Shown here in pieces: positions 1 to 9,355 of a stretch of DNA of 64,000 nucleotides. How positions within the stretch are numbered: position 1 is the first letter of the stretch; every line of letters begins with the position of its first letter. Source of the stretch: Limnohabitans sp. Rim8 (GTDB lineage Bacteria; Pseudomonadota; Gammaproteobacteria; Burkholderiales; Burkholderiaceae_C); assembly GCA_945901045.1 (NCBI GenBank), contig CAMDKK010000009.1, positions 1-64,000 of the forward strand, in the 5' to 3' direction. The notes below the pieces were generated by a model. That model was not told the DNA's origin. It saw only the letters and a list, made by a program, of their open reading frames with translations, and made no database searches. The position numbers and the translations under genes are program-made.

Positions 1-89
1 ACCTGAGCACTCGTTAAAGGGCAGGCTGATTGACTTGCACGCACGGAAATCCGTTTCAAACACTCTTCATTGACGGCAGGCTTTTTTGC

Positions 90-175
90 TGGTGGAGGAG
101 ACTGGATTCGAACCAGTGTAGGCGTAAGCCAACAGATTTACAGTCTGCCCCCTTTAGCCACTCGGGCACCCCTCC
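90..175 (-). tRNA. tRNA-Tyr (anticodon GTA)
   Basis: The minus strand folds as a class II tRNA. It has a 5' GGAGGGG acceptor arm, an anticodon stem-loop with GTA, a long variable arm, the T-loop motif GGTTCGAATCC and an encoded 3' CCA at 92-90. The 86-nt length fits tRNA-Tyr. It is transcribed out of the window's left edge. In related genomes it heads a tRNA-Tyr/Gly/Thr-tuf cluster, but that part is outside the window. Positions 1-89 contain nothing else I can identify. Confidence 0.95.
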
Positions 176-236
176 TCAGCGAATCCAAGATTATGCCACC
201 TTTTAGAAGGACGGCCAAGCGTTCACTTTGGTTTTT

Positions 237-1001
237 TCACCATATGATGTTTGTTTGTGCATTTTTCAGCAGAAATGCATTGGCGGCGCTGAAGTGTCCG
301 CAGCCCATAAAAGGCAAAGGAGGCCGCAAAGCAGACAAAGGGGAAGGGTGATTGCACTGCAAGACCAAGTGATGCGCCATTGGATCGGCCATGGCTATCA
401 ATTTATTTTTGGTTTGCGCGTGCGCGCCCCAAAGCATGAAAACCAATGGTATTTCTCGCTGCGCAAGTGCTTGTATCAAGCTGTCCGTGAAAGTTTCCCA
501 ACCCCAATTGGCGTGACTGGCTGGCAATCCTTGCTCTACAGTCAAGGTCGTGTTGAGCAATAAAACCCCTTGCTGAACCCACCTGTCCAATTGACCATCT
601 GATGGCATCGGTTTCTGGGTTTCTTGCTGTACCTCTTTGAAAATATTGCGCAAACTGGGGGGGAGCTTGACGCCCTTGGGTACGGAGAATGCCAGTCCCT
701 CGGCTTGACCAGGTCCATGGTATGGGTCCTGACCCAAAATCACAACGCGAACGGCATCCAAAGGCAATGCGCTCAAGGCACGCAATGGGTCGGGGGGATA
801 AATGCAGACACCCAAAGACAAGCGGGAGGCGATACGGTCTGTCAAATTGTGTCCGACCTGACTTAAAACGAAATGTGACCACAGCCCAGCCCAGGATGGT
901 GCGAGTCCTTGCGCATCAGGAGGCCAGAAGTTCAAGCTTGAGACCGCCCTCTGACCCAACGCCGTGCTGTCGTTTTGCGCAAAATCAAAGGAGGATTGCA
1001 T
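237..1001 (-). CDS. ung: uracil-DNA glycosylase, family 1
   Basis: This enzyme removes uracil from DNA to start base-excision repair. The family-1 water-activating motif GQDPYHG lies at residues 90-96 (catalytic Asp92). The leucine-loop motif HPSPLS starts at His218, and LLLNTTLTVE lies between them. At 254 aa the length is normal, with a slightly extended, poorly conserved N-terminus. The gene begins 19 bp after the trpC stop, so it is probably the last gene of the trp transcript. The trpC-ung adjacency is, from memory, common in Comamonadaceae. The start has only a weak ribosome-binding site, so an internal start cannot be excluded. Confidence 0.95.
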   Translation of the reverse strand: MQSSFDFAQNDSTALGQRAVSSLNFWPPDAQGLAPSWAGLWSHFVLSQVGHNLTDRIASRLSLGVCIYPPDPLRALSALPLDAVRVVILGQDPYHGPGQAEGLAFSVPKGVKLPPSLRNIFKEVQQETQKPMPSDGQLDRWVQQGVLLLNTTLTVEQGLPASHANWGWETFTDSLIQALAQREIPLVFMLWGAHAQTKNKLIAMADPMAHHLVLQCNHPSPLSALRPPLPFMGCGHFSAANAFLLKNAQTNIIW

Positions 1002-1020
1002 TCAGAACCGCGCGATGCGA

Positions 1021-1809
1021 TCAGGCAAACAAGGTCGACAGCGCAATGCCTGGGTCGGCGGCACGCATGAATGCCTCACCGACCAGAAAGGCATGAACCT
1101 GCGCATCCCGCATGCGTTTGACATCTTCAGGTGACACGATGCCACTTTCCGTCACCAGCAAACGGTCCGCGGGGACAGCATGGACCAAGTCCAGGGTCGT
1201 TTCCAAGGACACTTCGAAGGTACGCAGGTTTCGATTGTTGATGCCCACCAAAGGCGTCTTGAGTTTCAAAGCCCTGTCGAGCTCTGCGCGGTCATGCACT
1301 TCCACCAACACAGCCATGTCCAAGCTACGGGCAATGGCTTCAAGGTCGGCCATCTGGGCATCGTCCAGACAGGCTGCAATGAGCAAAACGCAGTCAGCCC
1401 CGATCACACGGGACTCATAGACTTGGTAAGCATCCACCATGAAATCTTTGCGCAAGGCTGGCAAATCACAACTGGCACGGGCTTGCTTGAGGAAATCGTT
1501 GCTGCCTTGAAAAAATTGCCGATCGGTCAACACGGACAAGCATGCAGCCCCTTCTTGGGCATAGCTTTGGGCAATGTCAGCGGGGATGAACTCTGGCCGC
1601 AAAACACCTTTGGAAGGGCTGGCTTTCTTGATCTCGGCAATCACCGCCGATTGCCCTGTGGCGATCTTGGCGCGCATGGCCCCCAAAAAGTCACGCGTCA
1701 AGACGCGGCTTTCTGCATCGGCGCGCATGGCTTGTAAGCTTTTACGCTTCAAGCCTTCGGCGACTTCTTCGCGCTTGACCGCTACGATCTTGTTCAGAAT
1801 ATCGCTCAT
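1021..1809 (-). CDS. trpC: indole-3-glycerol phosphate synthase
   Basis: TrpC closes carboxyphenylamino-deoxyribulose phosphate to indole-3-glycerol phosphate, the fourth committed step of tryptophan synthesis, in the cytoplasm. The phosphate/substrate segment [10 protein letters not shown] is at residues 59-68. Further barrel motifs are GINNRNL, the substrate-binding VTESGI and the C-terminal FLVGEAFM. The 262-aa length is standard for a stand-alone TrpC not fused to TrpF. Its ATG overlaps the trpD stop by 4 nt (ATGA), which indicates translational coupling. Confidence 0.97.
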   Translation of the reverse strand: MSDILNKIVAVKREEVAEGLKRKSLQAMRADAESRVLTRDFLGAMRAKIATGQSAVIAEIKKASPSKGVLRPEFIPADIAQSYAQEGAACLSVLTDRQFFQGSNDFLKQARASCDLPALRKDFMVDAYQVYESRVIGADCVLLIAACLDDAQMADLEAIARSLDMAVLVEVHDRAELDRALKLKTPLVGINNRNLRTFEVSLETTLDLVHAVPADRLLVTESGIVSPEDVKRMRDAQVHAFLVGEAFMRAADPGIALSTLFA

Positions 1810-2843
1810 GATGCAGAACTTTCCATTTGGGTGAAGGCAATAAATTGCGCGAGCTTGCTTTTAGCCGCGCCCGAAGCAATGACCGAACGGGCCAGTTCAA
1901 CACCTGACTTGATGGAAGGTGTGACGTTCGCGGCATACAGTGCGGCCCCGGCATTCAGAATCACAATGTCTCTGGCAGCGCCTGGCTCGTTGTCGAGTAC
2001 GGCTTTGAGCATGGCCATGGACTGTTCAGGTGTTTCCACTTTCAGCGCACGATTACTGGCCATGGGCATGTCAAAGTCTTCTGGGTGAATTTCATATTCG
2101 CTGATATGACCATTTTTCAACTCACCCACCAAGGTTGCAGCGCCCAAACTGACCTCGTCCATGCCATCGCGACCATAAACCACCAAGGCATGATCAGCAC
2201 CCAAACGCTGCAGCGCGCGAATCTGAATACCCACCAAGTCGGGATGGAAGACGCCCATCAAAATATGGGGCGCACCCGCGGGGTTGGTCAAAGGGCCCAG
2301 AATATTAAAGATGGTTCTGACGCCCAGTTCTTTGCGAACTGGCGCCACATTTTTCATGGCAGGGTGATGGTTCGGTGCAAACATGAAACCGATCCCTGTT
2401 TCTTGGATGGACTGCGCAATGCGTTCGGGTGACAAATTGATATTGACGCCCAGACTCTCAAGGACATCGGCACTGCCAGATTTACTGCTCACACTGCGGC
2501 CCCCGTGCTTGGCTGTTTTGGCGCCCGCGGCGGCGGCCACAAACATCGAGCAGGTAGATATGTTGAAGGTGTGAGATCCATCACCACCGGTGCCCACGAT
2601 GTCCACCAAATTCTGCGGGTTAGCGACTGTCACTTTCATTGAAAATTCCCGCATCACTTGGGCAGCCGCAGTGATTTCACCAATGGTTTCTTTTTTCACC
2701 CGCAGGCCCGTGATCAAGGCGGCCGTCATCACGGGAGAGAGTTCGCCATTCATGATCATGCGCATGATTTTGAGCATTTCATCATGAAAAATTTCGCGGT
2801 GCTCGATGGTGCGCTGCAGCGCTTCTTGGGGCGTAATAGGCAT
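1806..2843 (-). CDS. trpD: anthranilate phosphoribosyltransferase
   Basis: TrpD transfers the phosphoribosyl group of PRPP to anthranilate. The glycine-rich PRPP loop [13 protein letters not shown] is at residues 84-96, followed by [18 protein letters not shown] and the anthranilate-site segment around [13 protein letters not shown]. The length of 345 aa is typical. An AAGGAA ribosome-binding site lies 8 nt before the ATG, so this gene can start translation independently of trpG, from which it is separated by a vestigial reading frame at 2879-3010. It overlaps trpC by 4 nt. Confidence 0.97.
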   Translation of the reverse strand: MPITPQEALQRTIEHREIFHDEMLKIMRMIMNGELSPVMTAALITGLRVKKETIGEITAAAQVMREFSMKVTVANPQNLVDIVGTGGDGSHTFNISTCSMFVAAAAGAKTAKHGGRSVSSKSGSADVLESLGVNINLSPERIAQSIQETGIGFMFAPNHHPAMKNVAPVRKELGVRTIFNILGPLTNPAGAPHILMGVFHPDLVGIQIRALQRLGADHALVVYGRDGMDEVSLGAATLVGELKNGHISEYEIHPEDFDMPMASNRALKVETPEQSMAMLKAVLDNEPGAARDIVILNAGAALYAANVTPSIKSGVELARSVIASGAAKSKLAQFIAFTQMESSAS

Positions 2844-2878
2844 GAGAGTTTCCTTGAAAATAGAGGATGTATTGGCGG

Positions 2879-3010
2879 TTAATTTGGGGCAGCTTCTGTC
2901 AAAGCGAGCTCAAGGCCTGGTGAGACGAAATACAACACGTCGGGGCCAGGAGTCAGGTTCAAAAGAATGCCTGCCAACACAAAGCGTCCCAAATGGTCGA
3001 TGTTGTTCAC
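2879..3010 (-). pseudogene. LysE-family exporter remnant (N-terminal stump)
   Basis: A 43-codon frame starts with GTG overlapping the trpG stop (GTGA) and ends in TAA 35 bp before trpD. Residues 9-28 contain FVLAGILLNLTPGPDVLYFV, which matches the first membrane segment and LNLTPGPD signature of LysE/RhtB amino-acid exporters. The following 15 residues no longer resemble the family. Intact members are about 200 aa with six helices, so roughly 80% is missing. A LysE gene between trpG and trpD is an arrangement I recall from related Comamonadaceae, which makes an internal deletion the simplest explanation. The short peptide may still be translated through coupling, but transport is not possible. 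Confidence 0.75.
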
Positions 3011-3588
3011 GGGCGCAGCAAGAAATTTTGAAGCATCGCATGGCCATGTTCGGTCAAAATGGACTCCGGATGAAATTGCACGCCTTCAATGTCCAGCTCG
3101 GTATGTCGAACCCCCATGATTTCACCATCTTCGGTCCACGCCGTCACCTTCAAGCTGGTCGGGCAGTTGGTGCGATCAATGGCCAAGGAGTGGTATCGGT
3201 TGACTGTGAATTGCGAAGGCAGTCCTGCAAATAAACCTTCTTGCGTGGTCGTTATGACGCTGGTTTTACCGTGCATCAGCGCTTGCGCGCGCACAATGCT
3301 GCCGCCAAATGCAGCGCCAATACTCTGGTGCCCAAGGCAAACACCAAGAATGGGCAATTTGCCTGCAAAGTGTTGAATAGCCGCGACCGAAATTCCCGCC
3401 TCTGCGGGTGAGCAAGGGCCAGGAGAGATCACCAAGCGATCGGGCTTGCGTGCGGTAATGCCTTCCAGCGTGATGTCGTCATTTCGAAAGACTTCTACGT
3501 CCGCACCCAACTCTCCGAAATACTGAACAATGTTGAAGGTGAACGAATCGTAGTTATCGACCACCAGCAGTTTGATTTTTGTAGCCAT
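3007..3588 (-). CDS. trpG: anthranilate synthase component II (glutamine amidotransferase)
   Basis: TrpG supplies ammonia from glutamine to TrpE for anthranilate formation. Class I amidotransferase motifs are present: [10 protein letters not shown] at 57-65, nucleophile Cys84 in GVCLGHQ, and His173/Glu175 of the triad in HPES. I chose the ATG at 3588 (193 aa) because GGAG sits 5 nt upstream. An in-frame GTG at 3594 overlaps the trpE stop and would add two residues. In enteric bacteria TrpG is often fused to TrpD. Here it is separate, and the next frame downstream is the LysE remnant. Confidence 0.96.
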   Translation of the reverse strand: MATKIKLLVVDNYDSFTFNIVQYFGELGADVEVFRNDDITLEGITARKPDRLVISPGPCSPAEAGISVAAIQHFAGKLPILGVCLGHQSIGAAFGGSIVRAQALMHGKTSVITTTQEGLFAGLPSQFTVNRYHSLAIDRTNCPTSLKVTAWTEDGEIMGVRHTELDIEGVQFHPESILTEHGHAMLQNFLLRP

Positions 3589-3590
3589 GC

Positions 3591-5117
3591 TCACTCCAAG
3601 CCTTCCTCGACCAACTCACTGGCGCGCAACAAGGCACGGGCTTTGTGTTCGGTTTCCTTCCATTCCATTTCCGGAACCGAATCGGCTACAACACCCGCTG
3701 CGGCCTGCACGTAAAGCATTTGGTCTTTGATGATGGCGGTTCGAATCGCAATCGCCACATCCATATCACCTGCATAGCTTAAATAGCCGCAGGCGCCGCC
3801 ATACACACCTCGCTTGATGGGTTCGAGCTGATCGATCAACTCCATTGCATGTACTTTGGGCGCGCCGCTCAGTGTGCCTGCTGGAAAAGTAGCTTTGAGC
3901 ACATCCATATTGGTCATGCCTTCGTTCAAGATGCCTTCTACGTTGCTCACGATGTGCATCACGTGGCTGTAGCGCTCGACCACAAAAGCCTCTGTCACTT
4001 TGACAGAACCGAACTTGGCGATGCGACCGATGTCGTTGCGCGCCAAATCAATCAGCATCACATGCTCTGCACGCTCTTTCGGATCGTTGATCAACTCTAA
4101 TTCTGCGGCTGTGTCTTTTTCGGGTGTTGAGCCCCGGGGACGTGTTCCTGCCAGAGGTCGGATAGTGACCTTAATGCCTTCATCGGTGCGTTCTTGTCGG
4201 ACCAAAATTTCGGGGCTTGCGCCCACGACATGGAAATCGCCAAAGTTGTAGAAGTACATGTAGGGACTTGGATTCAGTGAACGCAAGGCACGGTAAAGCG
4301 ACAAAGGACTTTCGGTGTAGCGTTTCTTGATGCGCTGGCCGACTTGAACTTGCATGAAGTCGCCAGCAGCAATCAACTCTTTGGCGTGCACAACAGCCGC
4401 CAAATAGTCTTCTTTCGAAAAATCTCGCTCTGCAGGATAAGACTGACTCGCCTTGACCACTGGGGCGCTGACTGAATACTTGAGTTGCTCCTTCAGTTCG
4501 CGAAGCCGTTTTTTGGCATTGGCATAGGCTTCGGGTGCTTGAGGGTCGGCATACACGATGAGATACAGCTTGCCTGACAGGTTGTCGATGACGGCCAGTT
4601 CTTCACACTGCAAAAGCAGAATATCGGGTGTGCCCAAGCTGTCAGGCGGGCATGAGTTTTCGAGCTTTTTCTCAATGTAACGCACGGCATCGTATCCAAA
4701 ATAGCCCGCCAAGCCGCCACAAAACCGTGGCAATCCGGGGCGTAAGGCCACCTTGAATCGCTGTTGGTATTGCTCAATGAAATCCAAGGGGTTTCCCGCC
4801 ACAGTCTCGACCACCAGACCATCGCAAACGACCTCAGATTGCGCCTTGAGTCCAAAACCTGAAGCACGTATGAAAGTGCGTGCGGGCAAGCCAATAAAGC
4901 TGTAACGGCCAAAGCGCTCTCCTCCCACTACGGACTCCAGCAAGAAGCTGTACTTTCCGCCGCCTTGGCTGTGGGCCAGTTTGAGGTACAAAGACAAGGG
5001 GGTTTCCAAATCTGCAAACGCCTCAAGCATGAGTGGGATGCGGTTGTAACCTTGGCTGGTCAGGCTTTTGAATTCAAGTTCGGTGATCACGGCGATGTCT
5101 TCCAGTGTGCTGCGCAT
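3591..5117 (-). CDS. trpE: anthranilate synthase component I
   Basis: TrpE converts chorismate and ammonia to anthranilate and is the feedback-controlled entry to tryptophan synthesis. The N-terminal half holds the family segment [20 protein letters not shown] with the LLES feedback-site motif. The C-terminal half is the chorismate-binding domain with [17 protein letters not shown] and GTLSGAPK. As given it is 508 aa from ATG 5117. A GTG at 5090, with GGAAG about 8 nt upstream, gives the family-like start (M)ITELEFKSL and may be the true one. The gene runs into trpG with a stop/start junction. A candidate leader peptide precedes it at 5213-5278. Confidence 0.97.
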   Translation of the reverse strand: MRSTLEDIAVITELEFKSLTSQGYNRIPLMLEAFADLETPLSLYLKLAHSQGGGKYSFLLESVVGGERFGRYSFIGLPARTFIRASGFGLKAQSEVVCDGLVVETVAGNPLDFIEQYQQRFKVALRPGLPRFCGGLAGYFGYDAVRYIEKKLENSCPPDSLGTPDILLLQCEELAVIDNLSGKLYLIVYADPQAPEAYANAKKRLRELKEQLKYSVSAPVVKASQSYPAERDFSKEDYLAAVVHAKELIAAGDFMQVQVGQRIKKRYTESPLSLYRALRSLNPSPYMYFYNFGDFHVVGASPEILVRQERTDEGIKVTIRPLAGTRPRGSTPEKDTAAELELINDPKERAEHVMLIDLARNDIGRIAKFGSVKVTEAFVVERYSHVMHIVSNVEGILNEGMTNMDVLKATFPAGTLSGAPKVHAMELIDQLEPIKRGVYGGACGYLSYAGDMDVAIAIRTAIIKDQMLYVQAAAGVVADSVPEMEWKETEHKARALLRASELVEEGLE

Positions 5118-5183
5118 TGGCCTTCAAGGTTTGCTGCGGCGGTCATTCGATTCAATTGCCCTGCCGGTTGGCGGGCGCTGACT

Positions 5184-5231
5184 GCGACCAAAGGGCCGCA
5201 TGCATGGGAATTTCAGTCTGGCTTACGCCAG
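5184..5231 (-). promoter_or_regulatory. hairpins in the trpE leader (possible attenuator)
   Basis: The 228-bp gap between gph and trpE contains a perfect 5-bp stem with a 4-nt loop at 5218-5231 (CTGGC/GCCAG), covering the second Trp codon of the leader ORF. A second 6-bp stem at 5184-5199 (GCGGCC/GGTCGC, one G-U pair) follows. No clear uridine run was found, so a classical intrinsic attenuator is not proven. A weak promoter-like TTGGGT-17-TATGTT lies just upstream of the leader ORF. Confidence 0.35.
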
Positions 5232-5278
5232 GGCCAGGCTCCCCGACCCGATGGGTCTGGCTGGCTCAGAATTCGCAT
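5213..5278 (-). CDS. candidate trp operon leader peptide
   Basis: A 21-codon frame lies 95 bp upstream of the trpE ATG. It ends GAWPWRKPD-stop and so holds two Trp codons separated by one codon (TGG CCC TGG), immediately before a hairpin. This is the layout of ribosome-mediated trp attenuators such as those of enteric bacteria and pseudomonads. There is no strong ribosome-binding site, and the frame is also the tail of a longer open frame running back into gph, so this is a suggestion rather than a firm call. Confidence 0.4.
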   Translation of the reverse strand: MRILSQPDPSGRGAWPWRKPD

Positions 5279-5345
5279 GGATGAATGTTGGAACATAGGC
5301 CTTGAGTGTATCAAACCCAAACTGAGCCTCCTTGGCACATGATCG

Positions 5346-6035
5346 TCACCTAAATTGACGATGCCATGCAGTGAAAGCCCTGAAGTCATCCCAATGACCA
5401 TCTGCGTCCACTGTATCCACTGGCTGTCCATGGTTATAGCCATAGCGAACCAGCACCACGGGGCACCCTGCCGCGCGTGCGGCTTGTGCGTCGTTACTGG
5501 AGTCGCCCACCATCAAGGTTTGCGCAGGCAAGGTCCCTAGGGCCTCGCAGGTTTTCAACAAGGGCAAAGGGTCGGGCTTCTTACGCTCAAAACTGTCGCC
5601 CCCAAAGGTCAGGGCAAAAAATCCTAAAAGGTCCTTGTCTGACAATAATTTTGCAGCGAATGCAAGCGGTTTGTTGGTTAAACAGGCCAAGGTCAATCCA
5701 TCGGCCTGCATTTGTCGCAAACCTTCCACGACACCGGGGTAGACGTTGGCAAATTGACCATTGATCGCCAAGTAATGGTGTTGGTAACGTGTCCATGCCG
5801 TTTCGTACAAAGTTTCTGCGCTGCGCTTTTCGCAGACCTTGACTTCTGGCAAGGCCAACTGGTGCCTGAGCACCGAGAGGATCAAATGCTCTGAGCCTTT
5901 GCCCACCGTTCGCTCGACCACGTCTGTACTGACTTTGGGCAGCTCCAAATCCATCAGCGTCCGGTTCAAGGCAACCTCAAAGTCACCCAGGGTATCGACC
6001 ATCGTACCGTCCAAATCAACAATCGCTGCTTTCAT
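5346..6035 (-). CDS. gph: phosphoglycolate phosphatase, HAD superfamily
   Basis: Gph dephosphorylates 2-phosphoglycolate, a DNA-repair and oxygenation by-product. HAD motif I DLDGT is at residues 7-11 (nucleophile Asp7, acid/base Asp9). Motif II is in LACLTNKP, the lysine of motif III is in ERKKPDP, and motif IV is GDSSNDAQAA. The 229-aa length is typical for Gph with a helical cap. It lies 20 bp after rpe and 228 bp before trpE. The rpe-gph-trpE linkage is widespread in proteobacteria. Other HAD substrates are possible, but the synteny favours Gph. Confidence 0.93.
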   Translation of the reverse strand: MKAAIVDLDGTMVDTLGDFEVALNRTLMDLELPKVSTDVVERTVGKGSEHLILSVLRHQLALPEVKVCEKRSAETLYETAWTRYQHHYLAINGQFANVYPGVVEGLRQMQADGLTLACLTNKPLAFAAKLLSDKDLLGFFALTFGGDSFERKKPDPLPLLKTCEALGTLPAQTLMVGDSSNDAQAARAAGCPVVLVRYGYNHGQPVDTVDADGHWDDFRAFTAWHRQFR

Positions 6036-6055
6036 CTGTCAATCTTTTAGAGGCA

Positions 6056-6736
6056 TTAAACCAAGGCCGAGCGCATCTGATCAAACACGACTTTGTAATC
6101 GCTTTGTCCGAAAATAGCACTGCCTGCAACAAAGGTGTCCGCACCCGCATCGGCCACGCGACGAATATTGTCGACTTTGATGCCACCGTCCACTTCAAGC
6201 CTGATGTCACGACCACTGGCATCTATGAGCTTACGGGCTTGCTCAACTTTGCGCAGCGCTGAGTCAATGAAGCTTTGCCCCCCAAAACCCGGGTTAACGC
6301 TCATGATGAGAATGAGGTCTATGTCGTCCAGGGTCCAATTCAACACATCCAAGGATTCAGCCGGGTTGAAGACCAGCCCCGCCTTGACACCTTTGCTCTT
6401 GATGGCTTGCAAGCTGCGGTGCACATGCGCACTGGCATCGGGATGAAAGCTGATCAGATCGGCGCCCGCTTCAGCGAACGAGGCCGCCAGTGCATCCACT
6501 GGCGAAATCATCAAATGCACATCGATGGGCACAGCCACACCTTCAGGCGTTTGTGCATGGGGTTTCAAGGCTTGGCAAACCATAGGGCCAAAGGTGAGGT
6601 TGGGTACGTAATGGTTGTCCATCACGTCAAAGTGAATCCAGTCCGCGCCAGCGGCAATGACGGCACGAACTTCTTCACCCAAACGGGCAAAATCAGCCGA
6701 CAAAATGGAAGGGGCTATTCTGTAAGTTGTAATCAT
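6056..6736 (-). CDS. rpe: ribulose-phosphate 3-epimerase
   Basis: Rpe interconverts ribulose 5-phosphate and xylulose 5-phosphate in the pentose phosphate pathway. The barrel motifs are complete: [12 protein letters not shown] at 8-19 (catalytic Ser), metal ligands in WIHFDVMD (His35, Asp37), [10 protein letters not shown] and the catalytic Asp of LEVDGGI. The 226-aa length is standard. It is the first gene of the minus-strand run leading to trp and is divergent from apaG with only 29 bp between the start codons, so the two promoters must overlap. Confidence 0.97.
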   Translation of the reverse strand: MITTYRIAPSILSADFARLGEEVRAVIAAGADWIHFDVMDNHYVPNLTFGPMVCQALKPHAQTPEGVAVPIDVHLMISPVDALAASFAEAGADLISFHPDASAHVHRSLQAIKSKGVKAGLVFNPAESLDVLNWTLDDIDLILIMSVNPGFGGQSFIDSALRKVEQARKLIDASGRDIRLEVDGGIKVDNIRRVADAGADTFVAGSAIFGQSDYKVVFDQMRSALV

Positions 6737-6765
6737 CCCTTTATTGTCGCAGTTACGATACGTGG

Positions 6766-7158
6766 ATGCCTAATTACAAATTCAAAATTGAAACTGCTCC
6801 AAGCTTCCATTCATTTTCCAATGAATCAGGTCAGGAATTCTTTCAATTCACCTACGCCATTACTTTCACCAATACAGGCTCCATCCCGGCGCAATTGATT
6901 TCCAGACATTGGGTCATTACCGATGCAAAAGGGCATGCCGAAGACGTTAAGGGACTCGGTGTGATTGGCCAGCAACCTCTCTTGAATCCTGGTGAGTCTT
7001 TTCAATACGCCAGCGGCTGCCGCTTGCGTACTTCAAATGGCACGATGCACGGTAGTTTCTTTTTTGTCGCTGTCGATGGCCACCGTTTTGATGTTCCTGT
7101 TCCTTTGTTCGTACTTGAATCGCAAGGACAATCTGCGGCTTCGCGTACCTTGCATTGA
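6766..7158 (+). CDS. apaG: ApaG protein
   Basis: ApaG is a small fibronectin-III-like beta-sandwich protein that in enterobacteria affects cobalt/magnesium tolerance and travels with apaH or ksgA. The family signature is visible in [26 protein letters not shown] and in the C-terminal [14 protein letters not shown]. At 130 aa it has the expected size. It is divergent from rpe, and thiL starts 37 bp after its stop. The biochemical role remains unclear for the family. Confidence 0.93.
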   Translation: MPNYKFKIETAPSFHSFSNESGQEFFQFTYAITFTNTGSIPAQLISRHWVITDAKGHAEDVKGLGVIGQQPLLNPGESFQYASGCRLRTSNGTMHGSFFFVAVDGHRFDVPVPLFVLESQGQSAASRTLH

Positions 7159-7195
7159 AACAGTACGCTTTCAACTGGTTTACGGTTAAGCTTAA

Positions 7196-8158
7196 ATGAT
7201 GGGTGAGTTTGACTTAATTGAGCGCTATTTCACACGTCCCGCACGTCACGCCGTGTTGGGTGTGGGTGACGATTGTGCTTTGCTTGCGCCGGCTTCTGGC
7301 ATGCAATTGGCGCTTTCTACCGATATGTTGGTTGAAGGTCGGCATTTTTTATCGACCGTCAACCCCGTTCACTTGGGCCACAAAGCTTTGGCTGTTAATT
7401 TAAGTGATCTTGCCGCATGTGGTGCACGGCCTCGTGCGTTTTTGTTGTCACTTGCATTACCCCGAATAGATGAAGTTTGGCTGGCCGGTTTTGCCCAAGG
7501 TCTTTGGGCCTTAGCGGATGCCTTCGGTTGTGAATTGATTGGCGGAGACACCACCCAAGGACCTCTGAACATCAGTATCACTGTTGTTGGAGAAACGCCT
7601 CAAGGCCAAGCATTGCTGAGGTCTGGGGCGCAGGCGGGGGATGATATTTATGTCAGCGGCCATCTGGGCGATGCACGTGTCGCGCTTGAAGTTTTTCGAG
7701 GTTCACTTTCTGTACCTTCTTCTGTATTCAATGCGGCTCGCATCCGGATGGAGCAACCGACACCGCGTGTTGCATTGGGCCTCGCCCTGCGCGGCATAGC
7801 CACTGCAGCGGCTGACATCAGCGACGGATTGTTGGGTGATCTTTCGCATATTCTCAAAGCCAGCCAAGTCGGCGCCACACTGGACTCCGCAGCGGCACTT
7901 TCGTTGCTTGCCTGTGCGACAGAATTTGAATTGCCGCCATCGAAACACTTGCAGTTTGTTTTAACGGGTGGGGATGACTATGAGTTGGTGTTTACAGCGC
8001 CAGCAAGCAAGCGGGCCGAAGTTCATGCGGCAGGTCTGATCGCGCTGACCCGATTAACCCGAATTGGTCAAATTTGCGCAGAGCCTGGCTTGACTTTGCT
8101 GGATACCGATGGCCAACCCATGGCCCACAACTTTGTATCTTTTGACCACTTTGCTTGA
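7196..8158 (+). CDS. thiL: thiamine-monophosphate kinase
   Basis: ThiL phosphorylates thiamine monophosphate to the cofactor thiamine diphosphate. The N-terminal acidic metal-binding loop GVGDDCALL is at residues 22-30, followed by STDMLVEGRHF, LSDLAACGARP and GGDTTQGPLNIS, all typical of the AIR-synthase-like fold. Near the C-terminus TGGDDYELVFT completes the family pattern. Two adjacent ATGs (7196 and 7199) are possible starts. The length of 320 aa is normal. pgpA follows by 7 bp in the usual thiL-pgpA order. Confidence 0.96.
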   Translation: MMGEFDLIERYFTRPARHAVLGVGDDCALLAPASGMQLALSTDMLVEGRHFLSTVNPVHLGHKALAVNLSDLAACGARPRAFLLSLALPRIDEVWLAGFAQGLWALADAFGCELIGGDTTQGPLNISITVVGETPQGQALLRSGAQAGDDIYVSGHLGDARVALEVFRGSLSVPSSVFNAARIRMEQPTPRVALGLALRGIATAAADISDGLLGDLSHILKASQVGATLDSAAALSLLACATEFELPPSKHLQFVLTGGDDYELVFTAPASKRAEVHAAGLIALTRLTRIGQICAEPGLTLLDTDGQPMAHNFVSFDHFA

Positions 8159-8165
8159 CTGCAGC

Positions 8166-8684
8166 ATGCATTTTGATTCGTCCATGACTCCAAAGATCAA
8201 CGTCAAATTTTTGCTTTCACATCCAGCACACTTTATTTCGCTGGGGCTGGGTACAGGCCTTTCGCCTAAAGCGCCAGGCACGGTGGGTACCCTGTGGGCA
8301 TGGGTTTCTTGGTTGCTTGTGCACGATCACCTCACTTCTGCCGAGCAGGGACTGCTGATCTTTTTGGCCACTCTGATAGGCTGCTGGTCAGCCAAAATCA
8401 CGACCGAACATTTGGGCATTGCGGATCCGGGTGCTGTTGTTTGGGACGAAGTGGTTGCCTTTTGGGCCGTGCTTTGGCTGTTGATGCCTTCCAGCTTTAG
8501 CGCTCAGCTGGTCGCGTTTTTGTTATTCCGTTTTTTTGATGCAGTCAAACCTCCACCCGTAGGGTGGGCAGATCAAGTCTTCAAAGGCTTCGGTTGGCGC
8601 GGTGCATGGGGCATTTATTTTGATGATTTTGTCGCTGCCTTTTGTACACTTTTTGTCATGGCGTTAGGAATCAGGATTTTTTGA
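8166..8684 (+). CDS. pgpA: phosphatidylglycerophosphatase A
   Basis: PgpA removes phosphate from phosphatidylglycerol phosphate at the inner membrane. The family motif GTGLSPKAPGT lies at 29-39, followed by the acidic segment VVWDEVVAFW and FRFFDAVKPPPV. Three to four hydrophobic segments are visible. I took the ATG at 8166 (172 aa), just after the thiL stop. A second ATG at 8184 is equally plausible because neither has a strong ribosome-binding site. The stop overlaps the next start (TGATG). Confidence 0.93.
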   Translation: MHFDSSMTPKINVKFLLSHPAHFISLGLGTGLSPKAPGTVGTLWAWVSWLLVHDHLTSAEQGLLIFLATLIGCWSAKITTEHLGIADPGAVVWDEVVAFWAVLWLLMPSSFSAQLVAFLLFRFFDAVKPPPVGWADQVFKGFGWRGAWGIYFDDFVAAFCTLFVMALGIRIF

Positions 8685-9166
8685 TGCAACTTACAACATC
8701 CCTTTGCGAGAAAATCAGCCTTCTTTTGCAGTCTAAGAAGTGGATGCTTGCCACGGCAGAAAGTTGTACAGGTGGTTTAATCGCTGCAGCCTGTACAGAA
8801 TTAGCAGGCTCCAGTCTCTGGTTTGAACGGGGTTTTGTCACCTATTCCAACGCATCCAAATCAGAGTTACTGTCTATTCCCAAGCATGTGATTGACCTGA
8901 ACGGCGCTGTCAGTGAGACCGTTGTTCGCGCCATGGCCGCTGGCGCACTGGCGAATTCAAATGCACAAGTGTCCCTTTCTGTGACAGGTATAGCGGGGCC
9001 GGGCGGCGGCACAGCGGACAAGCCGGTAGGCACTGTTTGGTTCGGCTGGTGTGTTCAAGGCAAAACCTATGTGGAATGTCTTCAGATATCGGGGGACAGA
9101 ACACAAGTCAGAGAATCTACTGCTGTGCATTCTTTAAGCCGTTTGGCAACTTTTCTTCAGGCTTGA
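8684..9166 (+). CDS. pncC: CinA-family nicotinamide-nucleotide amidohydrolase
   Basis: This 160-aa protein is the stand-alone C-terminal CinA domain, which deamidates nicotinamide mononucleotide in NAD salvage. The active-site motif ESCTGG is at residues 26-31, followed by SSLWFERGFVTYSN and the glycine-rich SVTGIAGPGGGT. The N-terminal molybdopterin-like CinA domain is absent, as in E. coli PncC. The ATG overlaps the pgpA stop (TGATG). The gene ends at an intrinsic terminator at 9205-9233. Confidence 0.93.
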   Translation: MQLTTSLCEKISLLLQSKKWMLATAESCTGGLIAAACTELAGSSLWFERGFVTYSNASKSELLSIPKHVIDLNGAVSETVVRAMAAGALANSNAQVSLSVTGIAGPGGGTADKPVGTVWFGWCVQGKTYVECLQISGDRTQVRESTAVHSLSRLATFLQA

Positions 9167-9204
9167 ACGACTTCATTGCACTGCGTTATGGCTATTTTTA
9201 AACA

Positions 9205-9233
9205 AAAAAAAGTCCACGAATGTGGACTTTTTA
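9205..9233. terminator. bidirectional intrinsic terminator
   Basis: A 7-bp stem (AGTCCAC/GTGGACT, loop GAAT) is flanked by an A-run on the left and a T-run on the right, so it can end transcription from both strands. It serves pncC on the plus strand and tRNA-fMet, or the ribosomal transcript, on the minus strand. Confidence 0.85.
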
Positions 9234-9257
9234 TCAATCGGCATTAACTGCCTGATT

Positions 9258-9334
<77 letters not shown>

Positions 9335-9344
9335 GTAAAACATT

Positions 9345-9350
9345 ATTATA
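9345..9350 (-). promoter_or_regulatory. possible promoter -10 element of tRNA-fMet
   Basis: A perfect TATAAT lies in the 21-bp gap between rplQ and tRNA-fMet, placed so that transcription would begin about 4 nt before the mature tRNA end. The matching -35 region inside rplQ is poor. The tRNA may have its own promoter, or may be processed from the ribosomal transcript. Confidence 0.45.
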
Positions 9351-9355
9351 CCTTA

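Noticed and set aside
7160..7200. TPP riboswitch before thiL
   Set aside because: The 37-bp gap to apaG is too short for a thi-box and no CUGAGA element is present.
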